Shown here: positions 34,957 through 43,542 of the stretch, in pieces
Position numbering within the stretch: the first letter of the stretch is position 1
Layout: each line of letters begins with the position of its first letter
Assembly: GCF_006782915.1 (NCBI RefSeq)
Contig: NZ_VCNP01000010.1
Location: forward strand, 186,001 to 250,000
DNA: 64,000 bases
Reading direction: 5' to 3'
DNA from: Streptomyces calvus
Lineage (GTDB): Bacteria > Actinomycetota > Actinomycetes > Streptomycetales > Streptomycetaceae
Position numbers and translations under genes: made by a program
The notes under the pieces: model-generated
The model's database searches: none
What the model was told of the DNA's origin: nothing
Seen by the model: only the letters and a program-made list of their open reading frames with translations

Positions 34957-35133
34957 CGCGTCCCTCCGAACAGTCGTCGACCTGCACCCATTCAATGCGA
35001 AAGCCGGGCTGCGCTGGGCCGTTCGGCAGATGACGAAACCCTTACGTTCCGGTCGGACGGACACGGCCGATCCCCGATCGGAACCCGACGAGGCGCTCAT
35101 CAGCCGGTGTCGGTCTTCACACACCACCGTTGA

Positions 35134-35673
35134 TCAGCGGTGGCCGCGGCCTTCCGGCAGCCGGTCCCCCGGCAAGGCCGTGTGCACCAGGTCGCGCTGA
35201 TACCAGGTGCCCGGCTCACCGCCGAGGTGGGCCGGGTCGGCGGGGCCGACGCGGACGAACCCGGCTTTGGTCAGCACCTTTTGGGAGGCGAGATTCCGGC
35301 GGACGGTGGCCGCCCGCAGTGTGCGCAACCGGTACTGGGCCGCCGCCCGTCGGCACAGCTCCCGGACGGTTGCGGTCGCCACGCCTCGGCCGGCGACGTG
35401 CTGCGCCACCCGGTAGCCGAGTTCCGCGGTGTGGTCCTCGATGTCGATCAGGTTGAACCTGCCGAGTACCTGGCCTTCCTCGGCGACGAGCACGTGGAAG
35501 GCGCAGATGCCGGCCTCCTGCTCGGCGAGCAGAGCGTCGTACCGCTCGGTGAACCGGTCGAAGAAGTCGTCACCGCGGTCGGGGACCGCGGCAGCGAAGT
35601 AGGCGCGGTTGGCCAGCTCGAAGGCCAGGACCGCCGGAGCATGACCAGGATGCAGCCGCTGCAGCTCGGGCAT
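35134..35673 (-). CDS. GNAT-family N-acetyltransferase (RimJ/RimL type)
   Basis: A 179-residue GNAT protein of the RimJ-like subgroup. The acetyl-CoA binding region reads VAQHVAGRGVATATVRELCR, followed by LRTLRAATVRRNLASQKVLTKAGF, the usual beta-bulge and helix. N-terminal acetylation of proteins or acetylation of an amine-bearing small molecule are both possible. No operon partner. Confidence 0.85.
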   Translation of the reverse strand: MPELQRLHPGHAPAVLAFELANRAYFAAAVPDRGDDFFDRFTERYDALLAEQEAGICAFHVLVAEEGQVLGRFNLIDIEDHTAELGYRVAQHVAGRGVATATVRELCRRAAAQYRLRTLRAATVRRNLASQKVLTKAGFVRVGPADPAHLGGEPGTWYQRDLVHTALPGDRLPEGRGHR

Positions 35674-35766
35674 TGCCCGACCCTAGCCGGGCCGTCCGGC
35701 CGAGGTCACCTCATTTCCTCCAGCGGCGGACAGCCACGACGTGCTCGTCGTCATGGTGCTTCTGGA

Positions 35767-36369
35767 TTACCCGGACACCGCGTGGCGGCGGCGCACGGCC
35801 GGTTCTGCCTCGGGGTTCCCGTCCCGTTCGCCGCGAGCCCCGCCGGATGCGGCGGAACCACCGAAGCGGGCGGTGGCGGCCGTGCGGCGCCGGTGGTACG
35901 CGACGGTCACCGTGATCAGCAGCGGCGGCCAGGCCAGCAGCGGGATGTAGCAGACCAGCAGGAGCGCGTACTGCGCCGTGGTGCCGGTGCCCTCCAGCCC
36001 GACGGCCGTGGTGTGCCGGTAGAACGCCCAGGAGAGCAGCACGGCCAGCACCACCCCGCCCAGCACGGCCGGGACGGCCGCCGCGAGCGGGCGGACCGCC
36101 CGGCCCCCCAGCAGCGGGACCCAGCGCGGAACGACCTCGCCCCAGGGCCGGACCAGGCCCAGCGTCAGCAGCGCCAGCACCTCGGAGAACACCGCGAGAC
36201 ACACGATGTACAGCGCCTGCGGGGCGGAGTCGACGGACACTTCGGACACCGGGACACCGGCGGCCAGGGCGAGCCGCCAGAGGGCCGACGGCAGTGTCAC
36301 CAGCGGTACGGCGTGGGCCGCGAGGACGATCCGGCGCGGCACGTCCGGCAGTGCGCTCATCATGAACAT
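35767..36369 (-). CDS. Hypothetical four- to five-pass membrane protein
   Basis: A 200-residue integral membrane protein starting MFMMSALPDVPRR. Hydrophobic segments lie at about 15-35, 50-72, 92-112 and 130-158, and the C-terminus is hydrophilic and charged (HRRRTAATARFGGSAA). No conserved motif is recognised; similar proteins are common and uncharacterised in Streptomyces. The translation start is uncertain because no clear ribosome-binding site precedes it. Confidence 0.6.
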   Translation of the reverse strand: MFMMSALPDVPRRIVLAAHAVPLVTLPSALWRLALAAGVPVSEVSVDSAPQALYIVCLAVFSEVLALLTLGLVRPWGEVVPRWVPLLGGRAVRPLAAAVPAVLGGVVLAVLLSWAFYRHTTAVGLEGTGTTAQYALLLVCYIPLLAWPPLLITVTVAYHRRRTAATARFGGSAASGGARGERDGNPEAEPAVRRRHAVSG

Positions 36370-36530
36370 GCGGCCATGCTGGCACCGGTGACACCCCCAC
36401 CACCTCGTTCCGCGGGACCGGTCTCCTCCACCGCGCGGCGGAGAGCGCGTGAGCACCGGGACTGAGGAAGGCCGCGCGAACCGGGCGTTCCCACAAGGCC
36501 GCGGGGGCGTATCGGGCGTAGGGCCCAAGG

Positions 36531-37601
36531 TCACCCCGAGCCCGTCCGCGCCGCCCCCGGCGGGAAGTCGACCGTGACCAGCCCACTCGGATGGGCCGTC
36601 GGCCGTTTCACGTCGTCCTCCGGATGGACGGCAAGTGCCGCAGCCGCCGCACCGACGAGGCCGGCATCTCCGCCCAGGGCTGCCGGCTTGACCCGGCAGG
36701 CGGTGGCAAACGGCAGAGTGGCGTACTCCCGTAAGTAGGAACGCAACGGCGCGAACAGCACCGGCCCTGCCTCCGCGACACCCCCTCCGATGACGGCGAG
36801 ATCGACCTCCAGCAGATGGGCGGTTGCCGCTACTCCCGCGGCCAGTGCGCGGGCGCCTCTGTCGAAGGCGGCGATGGCTGCCCTGTCGCCTCGTCCGGCC
36901 GATTCCGCCACCGCTCGGGCAGTGGCGTCCTCGCCCTGCGGTGGCCTCCAGCCCAGGCAGAGGGCGGTACGCGTGATGGACGGTCCGCTGGCGGCCTGCT
37001 CGACGCAGCCTCGAGCCCCGCAGGCGCAGCGCTCCTGGCTGGTCTCGACGCTGATGTGGCCGATGTGGCCGGCATTTCCGGTCGGTCCCGGATGGATCCG
37101 GCCGTTGATGAGCAGTCCCCCGCCCACACCGGTGGACACGACCATGCACAGGGCGTTGCCGGCACCGCGTGCGGCACCACGCCAGTGCTCTCCCATGGCC
37201 ATCGCCACCGCGTCGCCCACCAGGCGCACGGGAAGCCCTCCGGTGAGGCGGCTGACTTCCTCGGTGATCGGGAAGGACCTCCAGCCGGGGATGTTCACCG
37301 GGCTGACGGTCCCGGCTGCCGTGTTCACGGGCCCCGTGCTCCCGACGCCCACCGCACGGACTTCCTCCCAGACGGATGTGCTCCGGAGATCGTGTATCAC
37401 GTCGGCGAGTGCGGCCAGGAGAACCGTCTCGTCCTCCTTGGCCGGTGTCGGACGCCGTGCCTTGTGCAGCACCTGTCCGTCGGGGGCGACCAGCGCTCCG
37501 GCGATCTTGGTGCCGCCGATGTCCAGCGCGACCACCGGGTGTCTTCCGTCCGGCACAGGTCGGGCGTGCTCGGCGTACGCGGGCAGGGGGTTCACCAACA
37601 T
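36531..37601 (-). CDS. ROK-family sugar/cyclitol kinase
   Basis: A 356-residue ROK kinase without an HTH domain. ATP site ALDIGGTKIAG (from D27), sugar site GNAGHIGH and the zinc motif CACGARGC are intact. It is the last gene of a seven-gene operon (43437 to 36531) with GalU and GalE. ROK kinases include glucokinases and the C7-cyclitol kinases AcbM and ValC of acarbose and validamycin synthesis. Given a sugar-phosphate cyclase in the same cluster, either glucose or a cyclitol is a plausible substrate; the sequence alone does not decide. Confidence 0.88.
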   Translation of the reverse strand: MLVNPLPAYAEHARPVPDGRHPVVALDIGGTKIAGALVAPDGQVLHKARRPTPAKEDETVLLAALADVIHDLRSTSVWEEVRAVGVGSTGPVNTAAGTVSPVNIPGWRSFPITEEVSRLTGGLPVRLVGDAVAMAMGEHWRGAARGAGNALCMVVSTGVGGGLLINGRIHPGPTGNAGHIGHISVETSQERCACGARGCVEQAASGPSITRTALCLGWRPPQGEDATARAVAESAGRGDRAAIAAFDRGARALAAGVAATAHLLEVDLAVIGGGVAEAGPVLFAPLRSYLREYATLPFATACRVKPAALGGDAGLVGAAAAALAVHPEDDVKRPTAHPSGLVTVDFPPGAARTGSG

Positions 37602-37668
37602 GACGTTGCGTCCTTTCTACCGAGTGCGGCGACGTACGACGAGCGGTCCGCCGGCCTGACCCCTCAGG

Positions 37669-38040
37669 TCACATCTCTGCTCGCGCCGGGTCGCCCGTCC
37701 CGTCCGCGACGGCTCGCGCGTCGACCGGGAGCACACTCCGCTGCGAGGGTCCGCCTGCCGGTGGTTCGGCACGCGCTCGGACACGGGGCTTCAGAACGTC
37801 GAGCCAGAACTTGAGCCCGACCACCGCGAGGGTGAGTGTCAGGGTCAGACTGTTGGTCACCGTGATGGCCAGGTCTCCCTTGATGGCGCCGTAGATCATC
37901 CAGAGAAGGATGCCGGTGCCGAAGACCGCGAGGTAGAGCCAGGAGAAGTCCTTGGTCGAGCGTGTGCGCCAGGACTTGAAGAGCTGGGGCAGCCAACAGC
38001 CCGTGGTCAAGGCACCCGCGATGAGCCCAAGAATGATCAT
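37669..38040 (-). CDS. SemiSWEET-family sugar transporter
   Basis: A 123-residue membrane protein with three helices (about 2-22, 35-57, 60-82) and the PQ motif in TTGCWLPQLFKSWRTRS. SemiSWEETs are half-transporters that dimerise to pass mono- or disaccharides. The charged C-terminal tail (about 88-123) is unusually long. It lies between galU and the ROK kinase gene and may move the cluster's sugar or cyclitol substrate or product. Confidence 0.87.
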   Translation of the reverse strand: MIILGLIAGALTTGCWLPQLFKSWRTRSTKDFSWLYLAVFGTGILLWMIYGAIKGDLAITVTNSLTLTLTLAVVGLKFWLDVLKPRVRARAEPPAGGPSQRSVLPVDARAVADGTGDPARAEM

Positions 38041-38066
38041 GCTTGTCCTTTTCTGGTGCCGGTGGT

Positions 38067-38960
38067 CTACCGGTCTGCACCCACGCGGGTGCGCAGCCAG
38101 TCCCTGAAGTCCGCTCCGCTGTCCGGGTCCTCCAGCAGCAGGTCCACGGCGGCGCGCACCATCCCGGCGGGATTGCCCACGTCGTGGCGCCTGCCGGTGT
38201 GCACGACGACGTGTACCGGGTGTCCGTCGTCGATGAGTTCGCTGATGGCGTCGGTGAGGTGGATCTCCCCCCGGATGCCGGGCTGCAGACGTTTGAGGGG
38301 TTCGAACACCGCGCGGTCCAGGAGGTAGCGTCCGGCGCAGGCGAACGTCGAGGGCGCGTCCTGCGGGTCCGGCTTCTCCACCATGGCGCGCACCTTCTTC
38401 ACCCGGGCGTCATCGGTGTCGGTCAGGTCGAAGACGCCATAGGCCGACAGCTGTTCCCGCGGAGCGGTGAAGGCGCAGAGGACGGTGCCGCCGTAGCGTC
38501 GGCGGACGGCCGCCATGCGCGTCAGGACGTCCGAGGGGAACACGAGGTCGTCCGGGAGGAGCACGGCCACTGCCTCGTCGCGTCCGGTGAGCGCCGGCTC
38601 GGCGCAGGCGACGGCGTGACCGAGGCCCAGAGGTTCGTGCTGCAGGGCGGTCTCGATCCTGAGCAGGTTCGACGCCCGCTGCACTTTGGCCGCCAGCGCG
38701 GGCTTGTTCCGTGCGTGGAGTATCCGTTCCAGGTCGTGGTCGCGCTCGAAGTGGCGGGCGACGGCGTCCTTGCCGGGCGCTGTGACGATGATCAGCCGTT
38801 CGACGCCCGCATCGGCCGCTTCTGCGGCCACGAGTTCGATGCCCGGCGTGTCCAGGACGGGCAGCAGTTCCTTGGGGACGGACTTGGTGGCCGGCAGGAA
38901 GCGGGTCCCCAGCCCTGCGGCAGGAACGATGGCGGTGTGGAACACCTGGCTCGGGATCAT
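38067..38960 (-). CDS. galU: GalU-type UTP--glucose-1-phosphate uridylyltransferase
   Basis: A 297-residue nucleotidyltransferase with the signature AAGLGTRFLPATKSVPKELL (residues 14-33), LLPDDLVF (Mg-binding Asp) and VEKPD. It normally makes UDP-glucose. Its ATG overlaps the stop of the Gfo/Idh gene by 4 bp (38957-38960). Inside this operon it could supply UDP-glucose for GalE and the glycosyltransferases, or activate a cyclitol 1-phosphate in the way ValB does in validamycin synthesis (inference). Confidence 0.9.
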   Translation of the reverse strand: MIPSQVFHTAIVPAAGLGTRFLPATKSVPKELLPVLDTPGIELVAAEAADAGVERLIIVTAPGKDAVARHFERDHDLERILHARNKPALAAKVQRASNLLRIETALQHEPLGLGHAVACAEPALTGRDEAVAVLLPDDLVFPSDVLTRMAAVRRRYGGTVLCAFTAPREQLSAYGVFDLTDTDDARVKKVRAMVEKPDPQDAPSTFACAGRYLLDRAVFEPLKRLQPGIRGEIHLTDAISELIDDGHPVHVVVHTGRRHDVGNPAGMVRAAVDLLLEDPDSGADFRDWLRTRVGADR

Positions 38961-39982
38961 GCGCCACTTCCCTTCGACGAATCAGATATCGCGTCACTGG
39001 TACGGCGGTGCTGGTCTTGTGTGCGCTTACTTGCGGACGCGGCCCGGCGGATGCCCTGCAGGGCCTCGGCGACCGCGAGGGACTGCTCCAACGGCACCAG
39101 GTATGCCGGGTCGCCCGCCACGGCCGACGAGACCTCGGCGACCATGAGCTGGTAGGGATCGACGGCGGAATAGGTGTGGTTGCGGGTCGCTCCCGAAGAG
39201 TTCACCCAGAGCTGGACCGGCCGGGCGCCGGCGGTGAAGGCGTCTTGACCCGCCCGGATCCACCCCTCACTCCCCCGGATCTCCAGGCGCTGCCGCTGCC
39301 GGCGGGTGAAGGCGGCGCCGACCCGGGCCACACCGCCGCGGAACGCCAGCACAGTGTCGACGCGCGCGTCCGCCTGTCCGGGACGGTCGACGAACAGATC
39401 GGCGTGAACGGCACGGGGCGGCTGCCAGGAGAAGGCAGCGAGGGCGGCGCTCACGGCGTAGCAACCGACATCGAGCAGTGCTCCCCCGCCCAGGGCAGGG
39501 TCCCAACGGTAGTTGTCCTCCGCGGGCACGTCACCGTGGAACTCCGCGATCACCTCACGTACCTCACCGATCACCCCCTCGGCCAGAAACCGTTCCACGT
39601 CCCGGGTCCTGGGGTGCCAGCGGTTCCACACCGCCTCCACGAGGAGCCGCCCGCACCGGGTGGCGGTCCGGGCCATCTCGTGCGTCTCCTCGGCGGTGAG
39701 GCCCAGCGGCTTCTCGCAGAGGACGTGTTTGCCCGCCTCGAGCGCACGGATCGCCCACTGCGCGTGTGCGCTGTTGTGCAGGCAGATGTAGACCACGTCG
39801 ACTGCGTCGTCCTCGACGACGCGGGCGTAGTCCCGGGTGACGGTCTTCGGGCCGAGAGCCCGGGCCCGGTCCGGGCTGTGGGAGGCGACCGTGTGGAGGG
39901 CGGATCCTGCATGCCGGTGCACCGCCGGAGCGAGACTGGTGCGTGCGATGGAGCCCGCTCCCAGGAAACCCCAGTTGGTCAT
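38957..39982 (-). CDS. Gfo/Idh/MocA-family oxidoreductase
   Basis: A 341-residue NAD(P)-dependent sugar/cyclitol oxidoreductase. Rossmann motif GFLGAGSIA at residues 5-13, cofactor motif CEKPLGL near residue 95 and the C-terminal dimer domain with GGGALLDVGCYAV. Typical substrates are inositols, glucose or other cyclic polyols. It overlaps its neighbours on both sides by 4 bp (ATGA), so it is tightly coupled to the MGH1-like glycosidase gene and galU. In a cyclitol cluster it is a candidate for ring oxidation or reduction. Confidence 0.9.
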   Translation of the reverse strand: MTNWGFLGAGSIARTSLAPAVHRHAGSALHTVASHSPDRARALGPKTVTRDYARVVEDDAVDVVYICLHNSAHAQWAIRALEAGKHVLCEKPLGLTAEETHEMARTATRCGRLLVEAVWNRWHPRTRDVERFLAEGVIGEVREVIAEFHGDVPAEDNYRWDPALGGGALLDVGCYAVSAALAAFSWQPPRAVHADLFVDRPGQADARVDTVLAFRGGVARVGAAFTRRQRQRLEIRGSEGWIRAGQDAFTAGARPVQLWVNSSGATRNHTYSAVDPYQLMVAEVSSAVAGDPAYLVPLEQSLAVAEALQGIRRAASASKRTQDQHRRTSDAISDSSKGSGA

Positions 39983-41280
39983 CGCTCACCTCCGGGTTCC
40001 CGGGCTTCCGCGTCGATGAGGTCGAGGACGAGGCTGCTCCAGCCGAACGAGACGGCGCCGTGCCCCTGTCCGCTGTAGGGTCCGTAGCATTCCCGCATCC
40101 CGGCCGAGGCGGCGACCGCGATGGTGCGGGCGGCAAGAACGCCGGCGGCTTCCCGCGCCCCCCGGGCCCGCAGGCCCCAGTACAGGTACCAGTTGAGGTT
40201 GACCCAGCTGGAGCCCCGGAAGATCGCTTCGGTGGTGAAGTCGGGATCGAAGGCGGGCTCGTTCGCGGCGACGCTGGGCAGCGGGTAGGGCAGCCAGAAC
40301 TCGTCCGTGTTGGTCAGGTGGTCGTCGATGACCCGGCGGGCGACGGGATCGGGGATGTGCTCGACGATGACGGGGAACAGGGAGCTGATGGTCAGGGTCT
40401 CCTCACGGCGGGCGGCGAGGAGGTCCAGATCGTGGAAGCAGCCCTTCTCGGAGTCCCAGCACTCCCGCATCAAAGCGGCGGAGACCTGTTCGGCCCGTTC
40501 GGCGAACCGCCGGCCGGCGTCGGGGCCGTAGGTCGCCGCACGGGCGACCAGGCGGGCGAGCCGCGCCAGGCCGTCGGCGTAGATGGAGTTGAAGAGGACG
40601 TCGGCCCAGTGGAACCGCCCGTGCCGGCTCAGATCGCTGTCCGGTCTGCGGCCGGGGCTGTAGGCGGCGAGGATGTCGCTCATCCTGGCGTGCCAGGCGC
40701 GGGCCACCTCCGGTCCGGTGCCGGACTCGATGCCGAGGGCCGTGTCGTACTTGGGGCTGGAGTCGAGTCCGGACTCGTCGGGGTGGTGGATGGCCAGCAG
40801 GCCGGTGCCGGTGCGTCGGGTCCTGTGCAGCCAGTCGTAGTAACGGCAGGTCACGGGAAGTACCTGGTGCAGCCATTGCTCGTCCCCGTCGACCTCGTGG
40901 ATCCGCTCGATCGCTCTGGCCAGCACCGGAGGAGCCAGGGAAACGGACTTCCAGCCGTCCCAGACGGCCATCCGGAAGTCCTGGGAGGCGCGCGCCCGCA
41001 GATCCTCCTGCCACAGCAGCATGTGGGGCAGGAAACCGTGGACGTCGACGCCGTGCAGGAGGGACTCGATCTCGGCGCGCGCCCGGGCGGTGTCCGTCCG
41101 GGCGAGGGCGATGGCGTGGAAGCAGCTGTCCCACGCCCACTGGAACGGGTAGCTGCTCGGCGAGGGGCAGGTGAAGTCGTACGTGAAGCCGTCCATGCTT
41201 CCGGTACGCCGGTTGTGCGTCAGCGTCTTGAGCGCGTGCTCGACCGCGACGGCGTGCTCGGATGGTAATCGCGCACTCAT
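39979..41280 (-). CDS. MGH1-like (alpha/alpha)6-barrel glycoside hydrolase
   Basis: A 433-residue glycosidase of the trehalase/GH63-like six-hairpin clan with resemblance to mannosylglycerate hydrolase. Typical segments: YPFQWAWDSCFHAIALA (about 44-60), DESGLDSSPKYD (about 165-176) and SSWVNLNWYLYWGLR near the C-terminus. No signal peptide, so cytoplasmic. It may hydrolyse a trehalose- or glucosylglycerate-like compound made or taken up by the cluster. Coupled by 4 bp to the oxidoreductase gene downstream. Confidence 0.8.
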   Translation of the reverse strand: MSARLPSEHAVAVEHALKTLTHNRRTGSMDGFTYDFTCPSPSSYPFQWAWDSCFHAIALARTDTARARAEIESLLHGVDVHGFLPHMLLWQEDLRARASQDFRMAVWDGWKSVSLAPPVLARAIERIHEVDGDEQWLHQVLPVTCRYYDWLHRTRRTGTGLLAIHHPDESGLDSSPKYDTALGIESGTGPEVARAWHARMSDILAAYSPGRRPDSDLSRHGRFHWADVLFNSIYADGLARLARLVARAATYGPDAGRRFAERAEQVSAALMRECWDSEKGCFHDLDLLAARREETLTISSLFPVIVEHIPDPVARRVIDDHLTNTDEFWLPYPLPSVAANEPAFDPDFTTEAIFRGSSWVNLNWYLYWGLRARGAREAAGVLAARTIAVAASAGMRECYGPYSGQGHGAVSFGWSSLVLDLIDAEAREPGGER

Positions 41281-41344
41281 CCTGGATCGCTTCCCTTTCG
41301 ATTCGCACGTGTGGTGCCTTGGAACGGGAACGGGAACGGGCAGA

Positions 41345-42316
41345 TCAGGTCTGATCCGGGTGCGGGAGGGAGCGGGCGAAGGCCCAGGCGTCGGAGACCA
41401 TGGTGAGCAGGTCCCGTTCGGCGGTCCAGCCGAGCTCGCGGAAGATCTTCTCGGAGGAGGCCACCAGGACGGACGGATCGCCGTCCCGCCGGGGGCACGT
41501 GCGGACGGGGATCGGATGTCCGGTGACCTTTCGGCAGACCTCGATCACCTCCGCCACCGAGTGCCCCGACCCGCTGCCGAGGTTGTACACGCGGTGCCGA
41601 CCGGGCTCGCACGCGTTCAGGGCGAGCAGATGGGCCTCGGCCAGGTCGGACACGTGGATGTAGTCGCGGACGCAGGTGCCGTCGGGGGTGGGGTAGTCGG
41701 TTCCGAACAGCGACACCTCGCTCTTGTGGCCCAGCGCGACGGCCAGGACGTTGGCGATGAGGTGCGTCTCGGGCTCGTGCCGCTCGCCCAGCCCTTCGTG
41801 GGCCCCCGCCACGTTGAAGTAGCGCAGGCTCACCGCGCCGAAGCCGTGGAGCTCCGCGTAGGAGGAGAGGGCGGTGTCGATGGCCAGCTTGGTCGCGCCG
41901 TAGGGGCTGACGGGGCGGGTCGGGTCCGTTTCCCTGATCGGGGTGTTCTCGGGGTTCCCGTAGGTTGCCGCGGTGGAGGAGAAGACGATCCGGCCGACGC
42001 CGGCCCGCCGCATCGCGTCGAACAGCGCAAGTGACTCGCCGAGGTTCTGGTCCCAGTAGTAGCCGGGTCTCGCCACCGACTCGCCGGTGACCGACTTCGC
42101 CGCGAAGTGCAGTACGGCGTCGAAGGATCCGTCGGCGAGCACGTCGGCCGCGCCCTTGCGCAGACTGGCCACGACGAGTTCGCTCCCGGCCGGCACCGCG
42201 TCGGCGTGCCCCGTGGAGAGGTCGTCGAGGACGACGACGGTGTGTCCGGCCGCCACGAGACGGGCAGCGACCGTGCTGCCCACATAGCCGGCGCCTCCGG
42301 TGACGAGTAGTTTCAT
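41345..42316 (-). CDS. galE: UDP-glucose 4-epimerase
   Basis: A 323-residue extended SDR: NAD motif TGGAGYVGS (residues 6-14), SSTAATYG (Ser of the triad), and the Y-x3-K site in SPYGATK. A Leloir-type fold with the C-terminal LGSGSGHSVAEV is intact. It interconverts UDP-glucose and UDP-galactose, or a related UDP-sugar. Its ATG overlaps the glycosyltransferase stop by 4 bp (42313-42316). Confidence 0.92.
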   Translation of the reverse strand: MKLLVTGGAGYVGSTVAARLVAAGHTVVVLDDLSTGHADAVPAGSELVVASLRKGAADVLADGSFDAVLHFAAKSVTGESVARPGYYWDQNLGESLALFDAMRRAGVGRIVFSSTAATYGNPENTPIRETDPTRPVSPYGATKLAIDTALSSYAELHGFGAVSLRYFNVAGAHEGLGERHEPETHLIANVLAVALGHKSEVSLFGTDYPTPDGTCVRDYIHVSDLAEAHLLALNACEPGRHRVYNLGSGSGHSVAEVIEVCRKVTGHPIPVRTCPRRDGDPSVLVASSEKIFRELGWTAERDLLTMVSDAWAFARSLPHPDQT

Positions 42317-43437
42317 GACAGCTCCTGACGGCGCATCGCTCGCCGGTCGGTGGGACGACCAGTTCCTTCGGGGAACCGGACGGCGTCGTACAGCTTCAGA
42401 TGGCGTTCGGTGAACTCTTCCGCGCTGAACAGGGCGGACCTGCGGCGGGACGCCGCGGCGTGGCGCCGGTGGGCGTCCGCGTCCAGCAGTTCCGCCAGCC
42501 GGTCGGCGAACTGCGCCGGGGCGTCGGGGTCGAAGTAGACGGCCGCGTCCGCGGCCGCGTCGCGGTGCGGGGAGATGTCCGAAAGGACCATCGGCAGCCC
42601 GTGCTGGAGCGCCTCGAGCACGGACATGGGCAGCCCTTCGTTGCGGCTGGCCGACACGAAGGCGTCGCTCGCGCTCAGCAGGGCGCCGACGACAGAGCTC
42701 TGCCACAGCCCTCCGTACCACTCGACGTCCGCACTGACGCCGAGTTCGGCAGCGGCTCCGAAGGCCTCGGCGACCGCGGGACCGTCACCGATGAGCCGCA
42801 GCCGGAGGCGGTGTCCGCGCCTCCTGGCCAGGGCGAAGCCCTGGAGGAGCCCCACGTGGTTCTTGTGCGGGTTCATCGTGGCCACCGCCACCAGGGTGAA
42901 CACGCCGTCACGCTCGACGCGGACCGAGCCGGCCGACGGTGCCGGGACGGCGTTGTCGACGACGGTGACGAGGCCCGCCGGGAGGCGGACCTCCCTGAGG
43001 CAGAAGTCCTCGACGGACTTCGAGCAGGCCACGACTCCGCGGCTACGGCCGGTGATCGCCCGGTCCAGCATGTTCGTCAACCGGTTGCGGACCGGTGTGT
43101 AGTCACTGTGGTAGGTGACGAAGACGCCCGGATGTCCGCGCAGGGCCCAGCGGACAGTGGGGTGGATCCTGCCGTCCGCCGGGTGGAAGTGTGCGATGCG
43201 TCCTCGGGTGAGCTCGCGGAGGCGGCCGAGGCGGCCGGCCCAGCTACCGCTCAGCACATGGATCGTCACCTCGGGGGCCATCTCGGTGATCATGGCTCGG
43301 AGGCCGACGGGGTCCAGGATGATCACGTGCACCCGCCGCCCCCGGGCGGAGAGCTCGTTGGCGAGCAGCAGTACGACTCTCTCCAGTCCCCCGATGGTGA
43401 AGCGGCGCACGATGAGGCAGATTTCGGGTTCGTCCAT
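42313..43437 (-). CDS. GT4-family glycosyltransferase
   Basis: A 374-residue GT-B fold enzyme, first gene of the seven-gene operon. N-terminal glycine-rich loop TIGGLERVV (about 14-22), and C-terminal nucleotide-sugar motif E-x7-E in RNEGLPMSVLEAL. Cytoplasmic, retaining, NDP-sugar dependent. Acceptor unknown. Transcription probably starts at the promoter at 43482-43510, which carries a GntR-type operator. Confidence 0.88.
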   Translation of the reverse strand: MDEPEICLIVRRFTIGGLERVVLLLANELSARGRRVHVIILDPVGLRAMITEMAPEVTIHVLSGSWAGRLGRLRELTRGRIAHFHPADGRIHPTVRWALRGHPGVFVTYHSDYTPVRNRLTNMLDRAITGRSRGVVACSKSVEDFCLREVRLPAGLVTVVDNAVPAPSAGSVRVERDGVFTLVAVATMNPHKNHVGLLQGFALARRRGHRLRLRLIGDGPAVAEAFGAAAELGVSADVEWYGGLWQSSVVGALLSASDAFVSASRNEGLPMSVLEALQHGLPMVLSDISPHRDAAADAAVYFDPDAPAQFADRLAELLDADAHRRHAAASRRRSALFSAEEFTERHLKLYDAVRFPEGTGRPTDRRAMRRQELS

Positions 43438-43481
43438 GCAGTGCCCCCTGGATCGGTCGGCAGCCCGACTTCCGCCGAAAG

Positions 43482-43510
43482 GATATCGGGCTGGTTGTCT
43501 ATACAGTCAA
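43482..43510 (-). promoter_or_regulatory. Promoter and GntR operator of the GT4-to-ROK operon
   Basis: On the minus strand TTGACT (43510-43505), a 17-bp spacer and GATATC (43487-43482) form a promoter 45 bp upstream of the GT4 start. TGTCTATACAG (43496-43506, plus strand) carries the GT-n-TA-n-AC core used by HutC-type GntR regulators and overlaps the -35 end and spacer. CTGTATAGAC is shared exactly with the promoter of the GntR gene. Confidence 0.7.
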
Positions 43511-43542
43511 CACCGAGACGGACAGGCGTCGCGGTTCCGCGT

